A stretch of 64,000 bases of DNA. Origin: Ptiloglossa arizonensis (lineage: Eukaryota > Arthropoda > Insecta > Hymenoptera > Colletidae). Made by a program: the position numbers and the translations under genes. Shown one piece after another: positions 20,825 to 34,998 of the stretch. How positions within the stretch are numbered: position 1 is the stretch's first letter; each line of letters starts with the position of its first letter. Under the pieces are notes generated by a model that made no database searches, had not been told where the DNA came from, and saw only the letters and a list, made by a program, of their open reading frames with translations. The stretch lies in assembly GCF_051014685.1 (NCBI RefSeq), contig NW_027478522.1:868001-932000 (forward strand), written 5' to 3'.

Positions 20825-23449
20825 ATTTTGAGTTTCTAATCCGTTTCTTACCTCCAAACTGCCATATCTCGCGAACGGATAGACCAATCCTCAAAATTTC
20901 TGTTGCATCTGAAACTAGAGACTCGCCCGATTACGACAGTGTGCGTACTTTTCCCCTAGGCCGTTCTAGTTATGCTTGTCGAGCATGAGAGCTACGAAAA
21001 TTTTGAGTTTCTCAAGCGTTTCTTACATCCAAACGGCCATATCTCGCGAACGGATTGAACAATCCGCAAAATTTCTGTTGCATCTGAAAGTAGAAACTCG
21101 CCCGATTACAACGGTATGCGTACTTTTCCCCTAGGCCTTTCTGGTTATTCATTTCGAGCATCAGAACTGCGAAAATTTTGAGTTGCTCAAGCGTTTCTTA
21201 CCTCCAAACTGCCATATCTCGCGAAAGGATTGACCATTCCGCAATACTTCTGTTGCATCTGAAAGTAGAAACTCGCCCGATTACAACGGTATGCGTACTT
21301 TTCACCTAGGCCGTTCTAGTTATTCATTTCGAGCATCAGAACTGCGAAAATTTTGAGTTTCTCAACCGTTTCTTACATCCAAACTGCCATATCTCGCGAA
21401 CGGATTGACCAATCCGCAAAATTTCTGTTGCATCTGAAAGTAGAAACTCGCTCGACTACAACGGTATGCGTACTTTTCCCCTAGGCCGTTCTAGTTATCC
21501 GTTTCGAGCATCAGAACTGCGAAAATTTTGAGTTTATCAAACGTTTGTTACCTCCAAACTGCCATATGTCGCGAACGGATTGACCAATCCGCAAAATTTT
21601 TGTTGCATCTGAAAGTAGAAACTCGCCCGATTACAACGGTATGTGTACTTTTCCCCTAGGCCGTTCCAGTTATTCGTTTCGAGCATCAGGACTGTGAAAA
21701 TTTTGCGTTTCTCAACCGTTTCTTACCTCCAAACTGCCATATCTCGCGAACGGATTGACCAATCCGCAAAATTTCTGTTGCATCTGAAAGTAGAAACTCG
21801 CCCGATTACAACGGTATGCGTAATTTTCCCCTAGGCCGTTCTAGTTATTCGTTTCGAGCATCAGAACTGCGAAAATTTTGAGTTTCTCAACCGTTTCTTA
21901 CCTCCAAACTGCCTTATCTCGCGAACGGATCGACGAATTCGCAAAATTTCTGTTGCGTCTGAAAGTAGAAACTCGCCCGATTACAACGGTATGCGTACTT
22001 TTCCCCTAGGCCGTTCTAGTTATCCGTTTCGAGCATCAGAACTGCGAAAATTTTGAGTTTCTAATCCGTTTCTTACCTCCAAACTGCCATATCTCGCGAA
22101 CGGATTGATCAATCCGCAAAATTTCTGTTGCATCTGAAAGTAGATACACGCCCGATTTCAACGGTATGCGTACTTTTCCCCTAGGCCGTTCTAGTTATGC
22201 TTGTCGAGCATCAGAACTGCGATAATTTTGAGTTTCTCAAGCGTTTCTTGCCTCCAAACACCCATATCTCGCGAACGGATAGACCAATCCTCAAAATTTC
22301 TGTTGCATCTGAAAGTAGAGACTCGCCCGATTACAACAGTATGCGTACTTTTCCCCTAGGCCGTTCTAGTTATGCTTGTCGAGCATCAGAACTGCGAAAA
22401 TTTTGAGTTTCTCAAGCGTTTCTTACCTCCAAACTGCCATATCTCGCGAACGGATTGACCAATCCGCAAAATTTCTGTTGCATCTGAAAGTAGAAACTCG
22501 CCCGATTACAACGGTATGTGTACTATTCCCCTAGGCCGTTCCAGTTATTCGTTTCGAGCATCAGAACTGCGAAAATTTTGAGTTTCTAATCCGTTTCTTA
22601 CCTCCAAACTGCCATATCTCGCGAACGGATAGACCAATCCTCAAAATTTCTGTTGCATCTGAAAGTAGAGACTCGCCCGATTACAACAGTATGCGTACTT
22701 TTCCCCTAGGCCGTTCTAGTTATGCTTGTCGAGCATCAGAACTGCGAAAATTTTGAGTTTCTCAAGCGTTTCTTACTTCCAAACTGCCATATCTCGCGAA
22801 CGGATTGACCAATCCACAAAATTTTTGTAGCATCTGAAAGTAGAAACTCGCCCGATTACAACGGTATGTGTACTTTTCCCCTAGGCCGTTCCAGTTATTC
22901 GTTTCGAGCATCAGAACTGCGAAAATTTTGAGTTTCTCATCCGTTTCTTACCTCCAAACTGCCATATCTCGCGAACGGATAGACCAATCCTCAAAATTTC
23001 TGTTGCATCTGAAGGTAGAGACTCGCCCGATTACAACAGTATGCATACTTTTCCCCTAGGCCGTTCTAGTTATCCGTTTCGAGCATCAGAACTGCGAAAA
23101 TTTTGAGTTTCTCAAACGTTTGTTACCTCCAATCTGCCATATCTCGCGAACGGATTGACCAATCCGCAAAATTTTTGTTGCATCTGAAAGTAGAAACTCG
23201 CCCGATTACAACGGTATGTGTACTATTCCCCTAGGCCGTTCTAGTTATTCGTTTCGAGCATCAGGACTGTGAAAATTTTGAGTTTCTCAAACGTTTGTTA
23301 CCTCCAAACTGCCATATCTCGCGAACGGATTGACCAATCCGCAAAATTTTTGTTGCATCTGAAAGTAGAAACTCGCCCGATTACAACGGTATGTGTACTT
23401 TTCCCCTAGGCCGTTCCAGTTATTCGTTTCGAGCATCAGAACTGCGAAA
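20825..23449 (+). repeat. HOR2 copy 3, 15 monomers (2625 bp)
   Basis: Same order as copy 1 at an offset of 3500 bp and almost identical on reading. A private change is TATGCATACTT at 23040-23050, where copy 1 has TATGCGTACTT. Confidence 0.9.
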
Positions 23450-24674
23450 ATTTTGAGTTTCTAATCCGTTTCTTACCTCCAAACTGCCATATCTCGCGAA
23501 CGGATAGACCAATCCTCAAAATTTCTGTTGCATCTGAAACTAGAGACTCGCCCGATTACGACAGTGTGCGTACTTTTCCCCTAGGCCGTTCTAGTTATGC
23601 TTGTCGAGCATGAGAGCTACGAAAATTTTGAGTTTCTCAAGCGTTTCTTACATCCAAACGGCCATATCTCGCGAACGGATTGAACAATCCGCAAAATTTC
23701 TGTTGCATCTGAAAGTAGAAACTCGCCCGATTACAACGGTATGCGTACTTTTCCCCTAGGCCTTTCTGGTTATTCATTTCGAGCATCAGAACTGCGAAAA
23801 TTTTGAGTTGATCAAGCGTTTCTTACCTCCAAACTGCCATATCTCGCGAAAGGATTGACCATTCCGCAATACTTCTGTTGCATCTGAAAGTAGAAACTCG
23901 CCCGATTACAACGGTATGCGTACTTTTCACCTAGGCCGTTCTAGTTATTCATTTCGAGCATCAGAACTGCGAAAATTTTGAGTTTCTCAACCGTTTCTTA
24001 CATCCAAACTGCCATATCTCGCGAACGGATTGACCAATCCGCAAAATTTCTGTTGCATCTGAAAGTAGAAACTCGCTCGATTACAACGGTATGCGTACTT
24101 TTCCCCTAGGCCGTTCTAGTTATCCGTTTCGAGCATCAGAACTGCGAAAATTTTGAGTTTATCAAACGTTTGTTACCTCCAAACTGCCATATGTCGCGAA
24201 CGGATTGACCAATCCGCAAAATTTTTGTTGCATCTGAAAGTAGAAACTCGCCCGATTACAACGGTATGTGTACTTTTCCCCTAGGCCGTTCCAGTTATTC
24301 GTTTCGAGCATCAGGACTGTGAAAATTTTGCGTTTCTCAACCGTTTCTTACCTCCAAACTGCCATATCTCGCGAACGGATTGACCAATCCGCAAAATTTC
24401 TGTTGCATCTGAAAGTAGAAACTCGCCCGATTACAACGGTTTGCGTAATTTTCCCCTAGGCCGTTCTAGTTATTCGTTTCGAGCATCAGAACTGCGAAAA
24501 TTTTGAGTTTCTCAACCGTTTCTTACCTCCAAACTGCCTTATCTCGCGAACGGATCGACGAATTCGCAAAATTTCTGTTGCGTCTGAAAGTAGAAACTCG
24601 CCCGATTACAACGGTATGCGTACTTTTCCCCTAGGCCGTTCTAGTTATCCGTTTCGAGCATCAGAACTGCGAAA
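23450..24674 (+). repeat. HOR2 copy 4, truncated to 7 monomers
   Basis: Order L M N O P Q R, then the pattern breaks. Differences from copies 1 and 3 include GCTCGATTACAAC in O (near 24074) and ACGGTTTGCG in Q (near 24437). Confidence 0.88.
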
Positions 24675-27600
24675 ATTTTGAGTTTCTCAACCGTTTCTTA
24701 CCTCCAAACTGCCATATCTCGCGAACGGATTGACCAATCCGCAAAATTTTTGTTGCATCTGAAAGTAGAAACTCGCCCGATTACAACGGTATGTGTACTT
24801 TTCCCCTAGGCCGTTCCAGTTATTCGTTTCGAGCATCAGAACTGCGAAAATTTTGAGTTTCTAATCCGTTTCTTACCTCCAAACTGTCATATCTCGCGAA
24901 CGGATAGACCAATCCTCAAAATTTCTGTTGCATCTGAAAGTAGAGACTCGCCCGATTACAACAGTATGCGTACTTTTCCCCTAGGCCGTTCTAGTTATGC
25001 TTGTCGAGCATCAGAACTGCGAAAATTTTGAGTTTCTCAAGCGTTTCTTACCTCCAAACTGCCATATCTCGCGAACGGATTGACCAATCCGCAAAATTTT
25101 CGTAGCATCTGAAAGTAGAAACTCGCCCGATTACAACGGTATGTGTACTTTTCCCCTAGGCCGTTCCAGTTATTCGTTTCGAGCATCAGAACTGAGAAAA
25201 TTTTGAGTTTCTCAAGCGTTTCTTACATCCAAACTGCCATATCTCGCGAACGGATTGACCAATCCGCAAAATTTTTGTTGCATCTGAAAGTAGAAACTCG
25301 CCCGATTACAACGGTATGTGTACTTTTCCCATAGGCCGTTCCAGTTATTCGTTTCGAGCATCAGGACTGTGAAAATTTTGCGTTTCTCAACCGTTTCTTA
25401 CCTCCAAACTGCCATATCTCGCGAACGGATTGACCAATCCTCAAAATTTCTGTTGCATCTGAAAGTAGAGACTCGCCCGATTACGACAGTGTGCGTACTT
25501 TTCCCCTAGGCCGTTCTAGTTATGCTTGTCGAGCATGAGAGCTACGAAAATTTTGAGTTTCTCAAGCGTTTCTTACATCCAAACGGCCATATCTCGCGAA
25601 CGGATTGAACAATCCGCAAAATTTCTGTTGCATCTGAAAGTAGAAACTCGCCCGATTACAACGGTATGCGTACTTTTCCCCTAGGCCTTTCTGGTTATTC
25701 ATTTCGAGCATCAGAACTGCGAAAATTTTGAGTTGCTCAAGCGTTTCTTACCTCCAAACTGCCATATCTCGCGAAAGGATTGACCATTCCGCAATACTTC
25801 TGCTGCATCTGAAAGTAGAAACTCGCCCGATTACAACGGTATGCGTACTTTTCCCCTAGGCCGTTCTAGTTATCCGTTTCGAGCATGAGAACTGCGAAAA
25901 TTTTGAGTTTATCAAACGTTTGTTACCTCCAAACTGCCATATGTCGCGAACGGATTGACCAATCCGCAAAATTTTTGTTGCATCTGAAAGTAGAAACTCG
26001 CCCGATTACAACGGTATGTGTACTTTTCCCCTAGGCCGTTCCAGTTATTCGTTTCGAGCATCAGGACTGTGAAAATTTTGCGTTTCTCAACCGTTTCTTA
26101 CCTCCAAACTGCCATATCTCGCGAACGGATTGACCAATCCGCAAAATTTCTGTTGCATCTGAAAGTAGAAACTCGCCCGATTACAACGGTATGCGTAATT
26201 TTCCCCTAGGCCGTTCTAGTTATTCGTTTCGAGCATCAGAACTGCGAAAATTTTGAGTTTCTCAACCGTTTCTTACCTCCAAACTGCCTTATCTCGCGAA
26301 CGGATCGACGAATTCGCAAAATTTCTGTTGCGTCTGAAAGTAGAAACTCGCCCGATTACAACGGTATGCGTACTTTTCCCCTAGGCCGTTCTAGTTATCC
26401 GTTTCGAGCATCAGAACTGCGAAAATTTTGAGTTTCTCAACCGTTTCTTACCTCCAAACTGCCATATCTCGCGAACGGATTGACCAATCCGCAAAATTTT
26501 TGTTGCATCTGAAAGTAGAAACTCGCCCGATTACAACGGTATGCGTACTTTTCCCCTAGGCCGTTCTAGTTATCCGTTTCGAGCATCAGAACTGCGAAAA
26601 TTTTGAGTTTCTCAAACGTTTGTTACCTCCAAACTGCCATATCTCGCGAACGGATTGACCAATCCGCAAAATTTTTGTTGCATCTGAAAGTAGAAACTCG
26701 CCCGATTACAACGGTATGTGTACTTTTCCCCGAGGCCGTTCCAATTATTCGTTTCGAGCATCAGAACTGAGAAAATTTTGAGTTTCTCAAGCGTTTCTTA
26801 CATCCAAACTGCCATATCTCGCGAACGGATTGATCAATCCGCAAAATTTCTGTTGCATCTGAAAGTAGATACTCGCCCGATTACAACGGTATGCGTACTT
26901 TTCCCCTAGGCCGTTCTAGTTATGCTTGTCGAGCATCAGAACTGCGATAATTTTGAGTTTCTCAAGCGTTTCTTACATCCAAACTCCCATATCTCGCGAA
27001 CGGATAGACCAATCCTCAAAATTTCTGTTGCATCTGAAAGTAGAGACTCGCCCGATTACAACAGTATGCGTACTTTTCCCCTAGGCCGTTCTAGTTATGC
27101 TTGTCGAGCATCAGAACTGCGAAAATTTTGAGTTTCTCAAGCGTTTCTTACCTCGAAACTGCCATATCTCGCGAACGGATTGACCAATCCGCAAAATTTC
27201 TGTTGCATCTGAAAGTAGAAACTCGCCCGATTACAACGGTATGTGTACTTTTCCCCTAGGCCGTTCTAGTTATTCGTTTCGAGCATCAGAACTGCGAAAA
27301 TTTTGAGTTTCTCATCCGTTTCTTACCTCCAAACTGCCATATCTCGCGAACGGATTGATCAATCCGCAAAATTTCTGTTGCATCTGAAAGTAGAGACTCG
27401 CCCGATTACAACAGTATGCGTACTTTTCCCCTAGGCCGTTCTAGTTATGCTTGTCGAGCATGAGAGCTACGAAAATTTTGAGTTTCTCAAGCGTTTCTTA
27501 CCTCCAAACTGCCATATCTCGCGAAAGGATTGACCATTCCGCAATACTTCTGTTGCATCTGAAAGTAGAAACTCGCCCGATTACAACGGTATGCGTACTT

Positions 27601-29748
27601 TTCCCCTAGGCCGTTCTAGTTATTCGTTTCGAGCATCAGAACTGCGAAAATTTTGAGTTTCTCAACCGTTTCTTACATCCAAACTGCCATATCTCGCGAA
27701 CGGATCGACGAATCCGAAAAATTTCTGTTGCATCTGAAAGTAGAAACTCGCCCGATTACAACGGTATGCGTACTTTTCCCCTAGGCCGTTCTAGTTATCC
27801 GTTTCGAGCATCAGAACTGCGAAAATTTTGTGTTTATCAAACGTTTGTTACCTCCAAACTGCCATATCTCGCGAACGGATTGACCAATCCGCAAAATTTT
27901 TGTTGCATCTGAAAGTAGAAACTCGCCCGATTAGAACGGTATGTGTACTTTTCCCCTAGGCCGTTCCAGTTATCCGTTTCGAGCATCAGAACTGCGACAA
28001 TTTTGAGTTTCTCAACCGTTTCTTACCTCCAAACTGCCATATCTCGCGAACGGATCGACGAATCCGCAAAATTTCTGTTGCATCTGAAAGTAGGAACTCG
28101 CCCGATTACAACGGTATGCGTACTTTTCCCCTAGGCCGTTCTAGTTATCCGTTTCGAGCATCAGAACTGCGAAAATTTTGAGTTTCTCAAGCGTTTCTTA
28201 CCTCGAAACTGCCATATCTCGCGAACGGATTGACCAATCCGCAAAATTTCTGTTGCATCTGAAAGTAGAAACTCGCCCGATTACAACGGTATGTGTACTT
28301 TTCCCCTAGGCCGTTCTAGTTATTCGTTTCGAGCATCAGAACTGCGAAAATTTTGAGTTTCTCAAGCGTTTCTTACCTCGAAACTGCCATATCTCGCGAA
28401 CGGATTGACCAATCCGCAAAATTTCTGTTGCATCTGAAAGTAGAGACTCGCCCGATTACAACAGTATGCGTACTTTTCCCGTAGGCCGTTCTAGTTATGC
28501 TTGTCGAGCATGAGAACTACGAAAATTTTGAGTTTCTCATCCGTTTCTTACCTCCAAACTGCCATACCTCGCGAACGGATTGATCAATCCGCAAAATTTC
28601 TGTTGCATCTGAAAGTAGAAACTCGCCCGATTACAACGGTATGTGTACTTTTCCCCTAGGCCGTTCTCGTTATGCTTGTCGAGCATCAGGACTGTGAAAA
28701 TTTTGAGTTTCTCAACCGTTTCTTACCTCCAAACTGCCATATCTCGCGAACGGATTGACCAATCCGCAAAATTTCTGTTGCATCTGAAAGCAGAAACTCG
28801 CCCGATTACAACGGTATGCGTAATTTTCCCCTAGGCCGTTCTAGTTATTCGTTTCGAGCATCAGAACTGCGAAAATTTTGAGTTTCTCAACCGTTTCTTA
28901 CCTCCAAACTGCCATATCTCGCGAACGGATCGACGAATTCGCAAAATTTCTGTTGCATCTGAAAGTAGAAACTCGCCCGATTACAACGGTATGCGTACTT
29001 TTCCCCTAGGCCGTTCTAGTTATCCGTTTCGAGCATCAGAACTGCGAAAATTTTGAGTTTCTAATCCGTTTCTTACCTCCAAACTGCCATATCTCGCGAA
29101 CGGATTGATCAATCCGCAAAATTTCTGTTGCATCTGAAAGTAGATACTCGCCCGATTACAACGGTATGCGTACATTCCCCTAGGCCGTTCTAGTTATGCT
29201 TGTCGAGCATCAGAACTGCGATAATTTTGAGTTTCTCAAGCGTTTCTTACCTCCAAACACCCATATCTCGCGAACGGATAGACCAATCCTCAAAATTTCT
29301 GTTGCATCTGAAAGTAGAGACTCGCCCGATTACAACAGTATGCGTACTTTTCCCCTAGGCCGTTCTAGTTATGCTTGTCGAGCATCAGAACTGCGAAAAT
29401 TTTGAGTTTCTCAAGCGTTTCTTACCTCCAAACTGCCATATCTCGCGAACGGATTGACCAATCCGCAAAATTTCTGTTGCATCTGAAAGTAGAAACTCGC
29501 CCGATTACAACGGTATGTGTACTATTCCCCTAGGCCGTTCCAGTTATTCGTTTCGAGCATCAGAACTGCGAAAATTTTGAGTTTCTAATCCGTTTCTTAC
29601 CTCCAAACTGCCATATCTCGCGAACGGATAGACCAATCCTCAAAATTTCTGTTGCATCTGAAAGTAGAGACTCGCCCGATTACAACGGTATGTGTACTTT
29701 TCCCCTAGGCCGTTCCAATTATTCGTTTCGAGCATCAGAACTGCGAAA
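24675..29748 (+). repeat. Irregular satellite segment without a regular HOR
   Basis: About 29 monomers. It begins with types not seen before (CTGTCATATC at 24885, GAACTGAGAAAA at 25191, TTTTCGTAGC at 25098). A partial L-M-N then P-Q-R run follows at 25375-26424. The rest mixes F-like, G-like, CCTCGAAACTGCC (27152, 28202, 28377) and L/N hybrid monomers (27475). A one-base deletion lies at about 29174 (GTACATTCCCC). No period above the monomer holds for more than two or three units. Nothing other than satellite is present. Confidence 0.8.
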
Positions 29749-31673
29749 ATTTTGAGTTTCTCATCCGTTTCTTACCTCCCAACTGCCATATCTCGCGAAC
29801 GGATAGACCAATCCTCAAAATTTCTGTTGCATCTGAAAGTAAAGACTCGCCCGATTACGACAGTGTGCGTACTTTTCCCCTAGGCCGTTCTAGTTATGCT
29901 TGTCGAGCATGAGAGCTACGAAAATTTTGAGTTTCTCAAGCGTTTCTTACATCCAAACGGCCATATCTCGCGAACGGATTGAACAATCCGCAAAATTTCT
30001 GTTGCATCTGAAAGTAGAAACTCGCCCGATTACAACGGTATGCGTACTTTTCCCCTAGGCCTTTCTGGTTATTCATTTCGAGCATCAGAACTGCGAAAAT
30101 TTTGAGTTGCTCAAGCGTTTCTTACCTCCAAACTGCCATATCTCGCGAAAGGATTGACCATTCCGCAATACTTCTGTTGCATCTGAAAGTAGAAACTCGC
30201 CCGATTACAACGGTATGCGTACTTTTCCCCTAGGCCGTTCTAGTTATTCGTTTCGAGCATCAGAACTGCGAAAATTTTGAGTTTCTCAACCGTTTCTTAC
30301 ATCCAAACTGCCATATCTCGCGAACGGATTGACCAATCCGCAAAATTTCTGTTGCATCTGAAAGTAGAAACTCGCCCGATTACAACGGTATGCATACTTT
30401 TCCCCTAGGCCGTTCTAGTTATCCGTTTCGAGCATCAGAACTGCGAAAATTTTGAGTTTATCAAACGTTTGTTACCTCCAAACTGCCATATGTCGCGAAC
30501 GGATTGACCAATCCGCAAAATTTTTGTTGCATCTGAAAGTAGAAACTCGCCCGATTACAACGGTATGTGTACTTTTCCCCTAGGCCGTTCCAGTTATTCG
30601 TTTCGAGCATCAGGACTGTGAAAATTTTGCGTTTCTCAACCGTTTCTTACCTCCAAACTGCCATATCTCGCGAACGGATTGACCAATCCGCAAAATTTCT
30701 GTTGCATCTGAAAGTAGAAACTCGCCCGATTACAACGGTATGCGTAATTTTCCCCTAGGCCGTTCTAGTTATTCGTTTCGAGCATCAGAAGTGCGAAAAT
30801 TTTGAGTTTCTCAACCGTTTCTTACCTCCAAACTGCCTTATCTCGCGAACGGATCGACGAATTCGCAAAATTTCTGTTGCATCTGAAAGTAGAAACTCGC
30901 CCGATTACAACGGTATGCGTACTTTTCCCCTAGGCCGTTCTAGTTATCCGTTTCGAGCATCAGAACTGCGAAAATTTTGAGTTTCTCAACCGTTTCTTAC
31001 CTCCAAACTGCCATATCTCGCGAACGGATTGACCAATCCGCAAAATTTTTGTTGCATCTGAAAGTAGAAACTCGCCCGATTACAACGGTATGTGTACTTT
31101 TCCCCTAGGCCGTTCCAGTTATTCGTTTCGAGCATCAGAACTGCGAAAATTTTGAGTTTCTAATCCGTTTCTTACCTCCAAACTGTCATATCTCGCGAAC
31201 GGATAGACCAATCCTCAAAATTTCTGTTGCATCTGAAAGTAGAGACTCGCCCGATTACAACAGTATGCGTACTTTTCCCCTAGGCCGTTCTAGTTATGCT
31301 TGTCGAGCATCAGAACTGCGAAAATTTTGAGTTTCTCAAGCGTTTCTTACCTCCAAACTGCCATATCTCGCGAACGGATTGACCAATCCGCAAAATTTCT
31401 GTTGCATCTGAAAGTAGAAACTCGCCCGATTACAACGGTATGTGTACTATTCCCCTAGGCCGTTCCAGTTATTCGTTTCGAGCATCAGAACTGCAAAAAT
31501 TTTGAGTTTCTAATCCGTTTCTTACCTCCAAACTGCCATATCTCGCGAACGGATAGACCAATCCTCAAAATTTCTGTTGCATCTGAAAGTAGAGACTCGC
31601 CCGATTACAACGGTATGTGTACTTTTCCCCTAGGCCGTTCCAATTATTCGTTTCGAGCATCAGAACTGCGAAA
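29749..31673 (+). repeat. HOR3 copy 1, 11 monomers (1925 bp)
   Basis: Order S M N O P Q R x Y H E. S has CCTCCCAACTGCC, AAAGTAAAGACT and the L-type end (GACAGTGTGCG, GAGAGCTACG). Y has CTGTCATATC. M to R are the HOR2 types, so this family was built from HOR2 material. The next S monomer lies exactly 1925 bp downstream. Confidence 0.87.
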
Positions 31674-33073
31674 ATTTTGAGTTTCTCATCCGTTTCTTAC
31701 CTCCCAACTGCCATATCTCGCGAACGGATAGACCAATCCTCAAAATTTCTGTTGCATCTGAAAGTAAAGACTCGCCCGATTACGACAGTGTGCGTACTTT
31801 TCCCCTAGGCCGTTCTAGTTATGCTTGTCGAGCATGAGAGCTACGAAAATTTTGAGTTTCTCAAGCGTTTCTTACATCCAAACGGCCATATCTCGCGAAC
31901 GGATTGAACAATCCGCAAAATTTCTGTTGCATCTGAAAGTAGAAACTCGCCCGATTACAACGGTATGCGTACTTTTCCCCTAGGCCTTTCTGGTTATTCA
32001 TTTCGAGCATCAGAACTGCGAAAATTTTGAGTTGCTCAAGCGTTTCTTACCTCCAAACTGCCATATCTCGCGAAAGGATTGACCATTCCGCAATACTTCT
32101 GTTGCATCTGAAAGTAGAAACTCGCCCGATTACAACGGTATGCGTACTTTTCCCCTAGGCCGTTCTAGTTATTCGTTTCGAGCATCAGAACTGCGAAAAT
32201 TTTGAGTTTCTCAACCGTTTCTTACATCCAAACTGCCATATCTCGCGAACGGATTGACCAATCCGCAAAATTTCTGTTGCATCTGAAAGTAGAAACTCGC
32301 CCGATTACAACGGTATGCATACTTTTCCCCTAGGCCGTTCTAGTTATCCGTTTCGAGCATCAGAACTGCGAAAATTTTGAGTTTATCAAACGTTTGTTAC
32401 CTCCAAACTGCCATATGTCGCGAACGGATTGACCAATCCGAAAAATTTTTGTTGCATCTGAAAGTAGAAACTCGCCCGATTACAACGGTATGTGTACTTT
32501 TCCCCTAGGCCGTTCCAGTTATTCGTTTCGAGCATCAGAACTGCGAAAATTTTGAGTTTCTAATCCGTTTCTTACCTCCAAACTGTCCTATCTCGCGAAC
32601 GGATAGGCCAATCCTCAAAATTTCTGTTGCATCTGAAAGTAGAGACTCGCCCGATTACAACAGTATGCGTACTTTTCCCCTAGGCCGTTCTAGTTATGCT
32701 TGTCGAGCATCAGAACTGCGAAAATTTTGAGTTTCTCAAGCGTTTCTTACCTCCAAACTGCCATATCTCGCGAACGGATTGACCAATCCGCAAAATTTCT
32801 GTTGCATCTGAAAGTAGAAACTCGCCCGATTACAACGGTATGTGTACTATTCCCCTAGGCCGTTCCAGTTATTCGTTTCGAGCATCAGAACTGTGAAAAT
32901 TTTGAGTTTCTAATCCGTTTCTTACCTCCAAACTGCCATATCTCGCGAACGGATAGACCAATCCTCAAAATTTCTGTTGCATCTGAAAGTAGAGACTCGC
33001 CCGATTACAACGGTATGTGTACTTTTCCCCTAGGCCGTTCCAATTATTCGTTTCGAGCATCAGAACTGCGAAA
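31674..33073 (+). repeat. HOR3 copy 2, 8 monomers (1400 bp)
   Basis: Order S M N O P Y' H E. Q, R and x are missing relative to copy 1. P ends in CAGAACTGCG rather than CAGGACTGTG and is joined straight to Y' (CTGTCCTATC, TAGGCCAATCC), which marks the crossover. Confidence 0.87.
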
Positions 33074-34473
33074 ATTTTGAGTTTCTCATCCGTTTCTTAC
33101 CTCCCAACTGCCATATCTCGCGAACGGATAGAACAATCCTCAAAATTTCTGTTGCATCTGAAAGTAGAGACTCGCCCGATTACGACAGTGTGCGTACTTT
33201 TCCCCTAGGCCGTTCTAGTTATGCTTGTCGAGCATGAGAGCTACGAAAATTTTGAGTTTCTCAAGCGTTTCTTACATCCAAACGGCCATATCTCGCGAAC
33301 GGATTGAACAATCCGCAAAATTTCTGTTGCATCTGAAAGTAGAAACTCGCCCAATTACAACGGTATGCGTACTTTTCCCCTAGGCCTTTCTGGTTATTCA
33401 TTTCGAGCATCAGAACTGCGAAAATTTTGAGTTGCTCAAGCGTTTCTTACCTCCAAACTGCCATATCTCGCGAAAGGATTGACCAATCCGCAAAATTTTT
33501 GTTGCATCTGAAAGTAGAAACTCGCCCGATTACAACGGTATGTGTACTTTTCCCCTAGGCCGTTCCAGTTATTCGTTTCGAGCATCAGAACTGCGAAAAT
33601 TTTGAGTTTCTAATCCGTTTCTTACCTCCAAACTGTCATATCTCGCGAACGGATAGACCAATCCTCAAAATTTCTGTTGCATCTGAAAGTAGAGACTCGC
33701 CCGATTACAACGGTATGCATACTTTTCCCCTAGGCCGTTCTAGTTATCCGTTTCGAGCATCAGAACTGCGAAAATTTTGAGTTTATCAAACGTTTGTTAC
33801 CTCCAAACTGCCATATGTCGCGAACGGATTGACCAATCCGAAAAATTTTTGTTGCATCTGAAAGTAGAAACTCGCCCGATTACAACGGTATGTGTACTTT
33901 TCCCCTAGGCCGTTCCAGTTATTCGTTTCGAGCATCAGAACTGCGAAAATTTTGAGTTTCTAATCCGTTTCTTACCTCCAAACTGTCCTATCTCGCGAAC
34001 GGATAGGCCAATCCTCAAAATTTCTGTTGCATCTGAAAGTAGAGACTCGCCCGATTACAACAGTATGCGTACTTTTCCCCTAGGCCGTTCTAGTTATGCT
34101 TGTCGAGCATCAGAACTGCGAAAATTTTGAGTTTCTCAAGCGTTTCTTACCTCCAAACTGCCATATCTCGCGAACGGATTGACCAATCCGCAAAATTTCT
34201 GTTGCATCTGAAAGTAGAAACTCGCCCGATTACAACGGTATGTGTACTATTCCCCTAGGCCGTTCCAGTTATTCGTTTCGAGCATCAGAACTGTGAAAAT
34301 TTTGAGTTTCTAATCCGTTTCTTACCTCCAAACTGCCATATCTCGCGAACGGATAGACCAATCCTCAAAATTTCTGTTGCATCTGAAAGTAGAGACTCGC
34401 CCGATTACAACGGTATGTGTACTTTTCCCCTAGGCCGTTCCAATTATTCGTTTCGAGCATCAGAACTGCGAAA
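33074..34473 (+). repeat. HOR3 copy 3, 8 monomers (1400 bp)
   Basis: Order S M N* Y'' P Y' H E. It has the same length as copy 2 but N and O are replaced. N* (33424) is N on the left (GCGAAAGGATTG) and a K2-like monomer on the right. Y'' (33599) is Y on the left and O-like on the right (TATGCATACTT). S has TAGAACAATCC, shared with the next copy. Confidence 0.85.
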
Positions 34474-34998
34474 ATTTTGAGTTTCTCATCCGTTTCTTAC
34501 CTCCCAACTGCCATATCTCGCGAACGGATAGAACAATCCTCAAAATTTCTGTTGCATCTGAAAGTAGAGACTCGCCCGATTACGACAGTGTGCGTACTTT
34601 TCCCCTAGGCCGTTCTAGTTATGCTTGTCGAGCATGAGAGCTACGAAAATTTTGAGTTTCTCAAGCGTTTCTTACATCCAAACGGCCATATCTCGCGAAC
34701 GGATTGAACAATCCGCAAAATTTCTGTTGCATCTGAAAGTAGAAACTCGCCCAATTACAACGGTATGCGTACTTTTCCCCTAGGCCTTTCTGGTTATTCA
34801 TTTCGAGCATCAGAACTGCGAAAATTTTGAGTTGCTCAAGCGTTTCTTACCTCCAAACTGCCATATCTCGCGAAAGGATTGACCAATCCGCAAAATTTTT
34901 GTTGCATCTGAAAGTAGAAACTCGCCCGATTACAACGGTATGTGTACTTTTCCCCTAGGCCGTTCCAGTTATTCGTTTCGAGCATCAGAACTGCGAAA
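34474..34998 (+). repeat. HOR3 copy 4, truncated to 3 monomers
   Basis: S M N* as in copy 3, with shared private variants TAGAACAATCC and CGCCCAATTACAACGG. The next monomer (34999) is Y but ends with CAGTATGCG and ATGCTTGTC, so the series leaves the 8-mer pattern here. Confidence 0.83.
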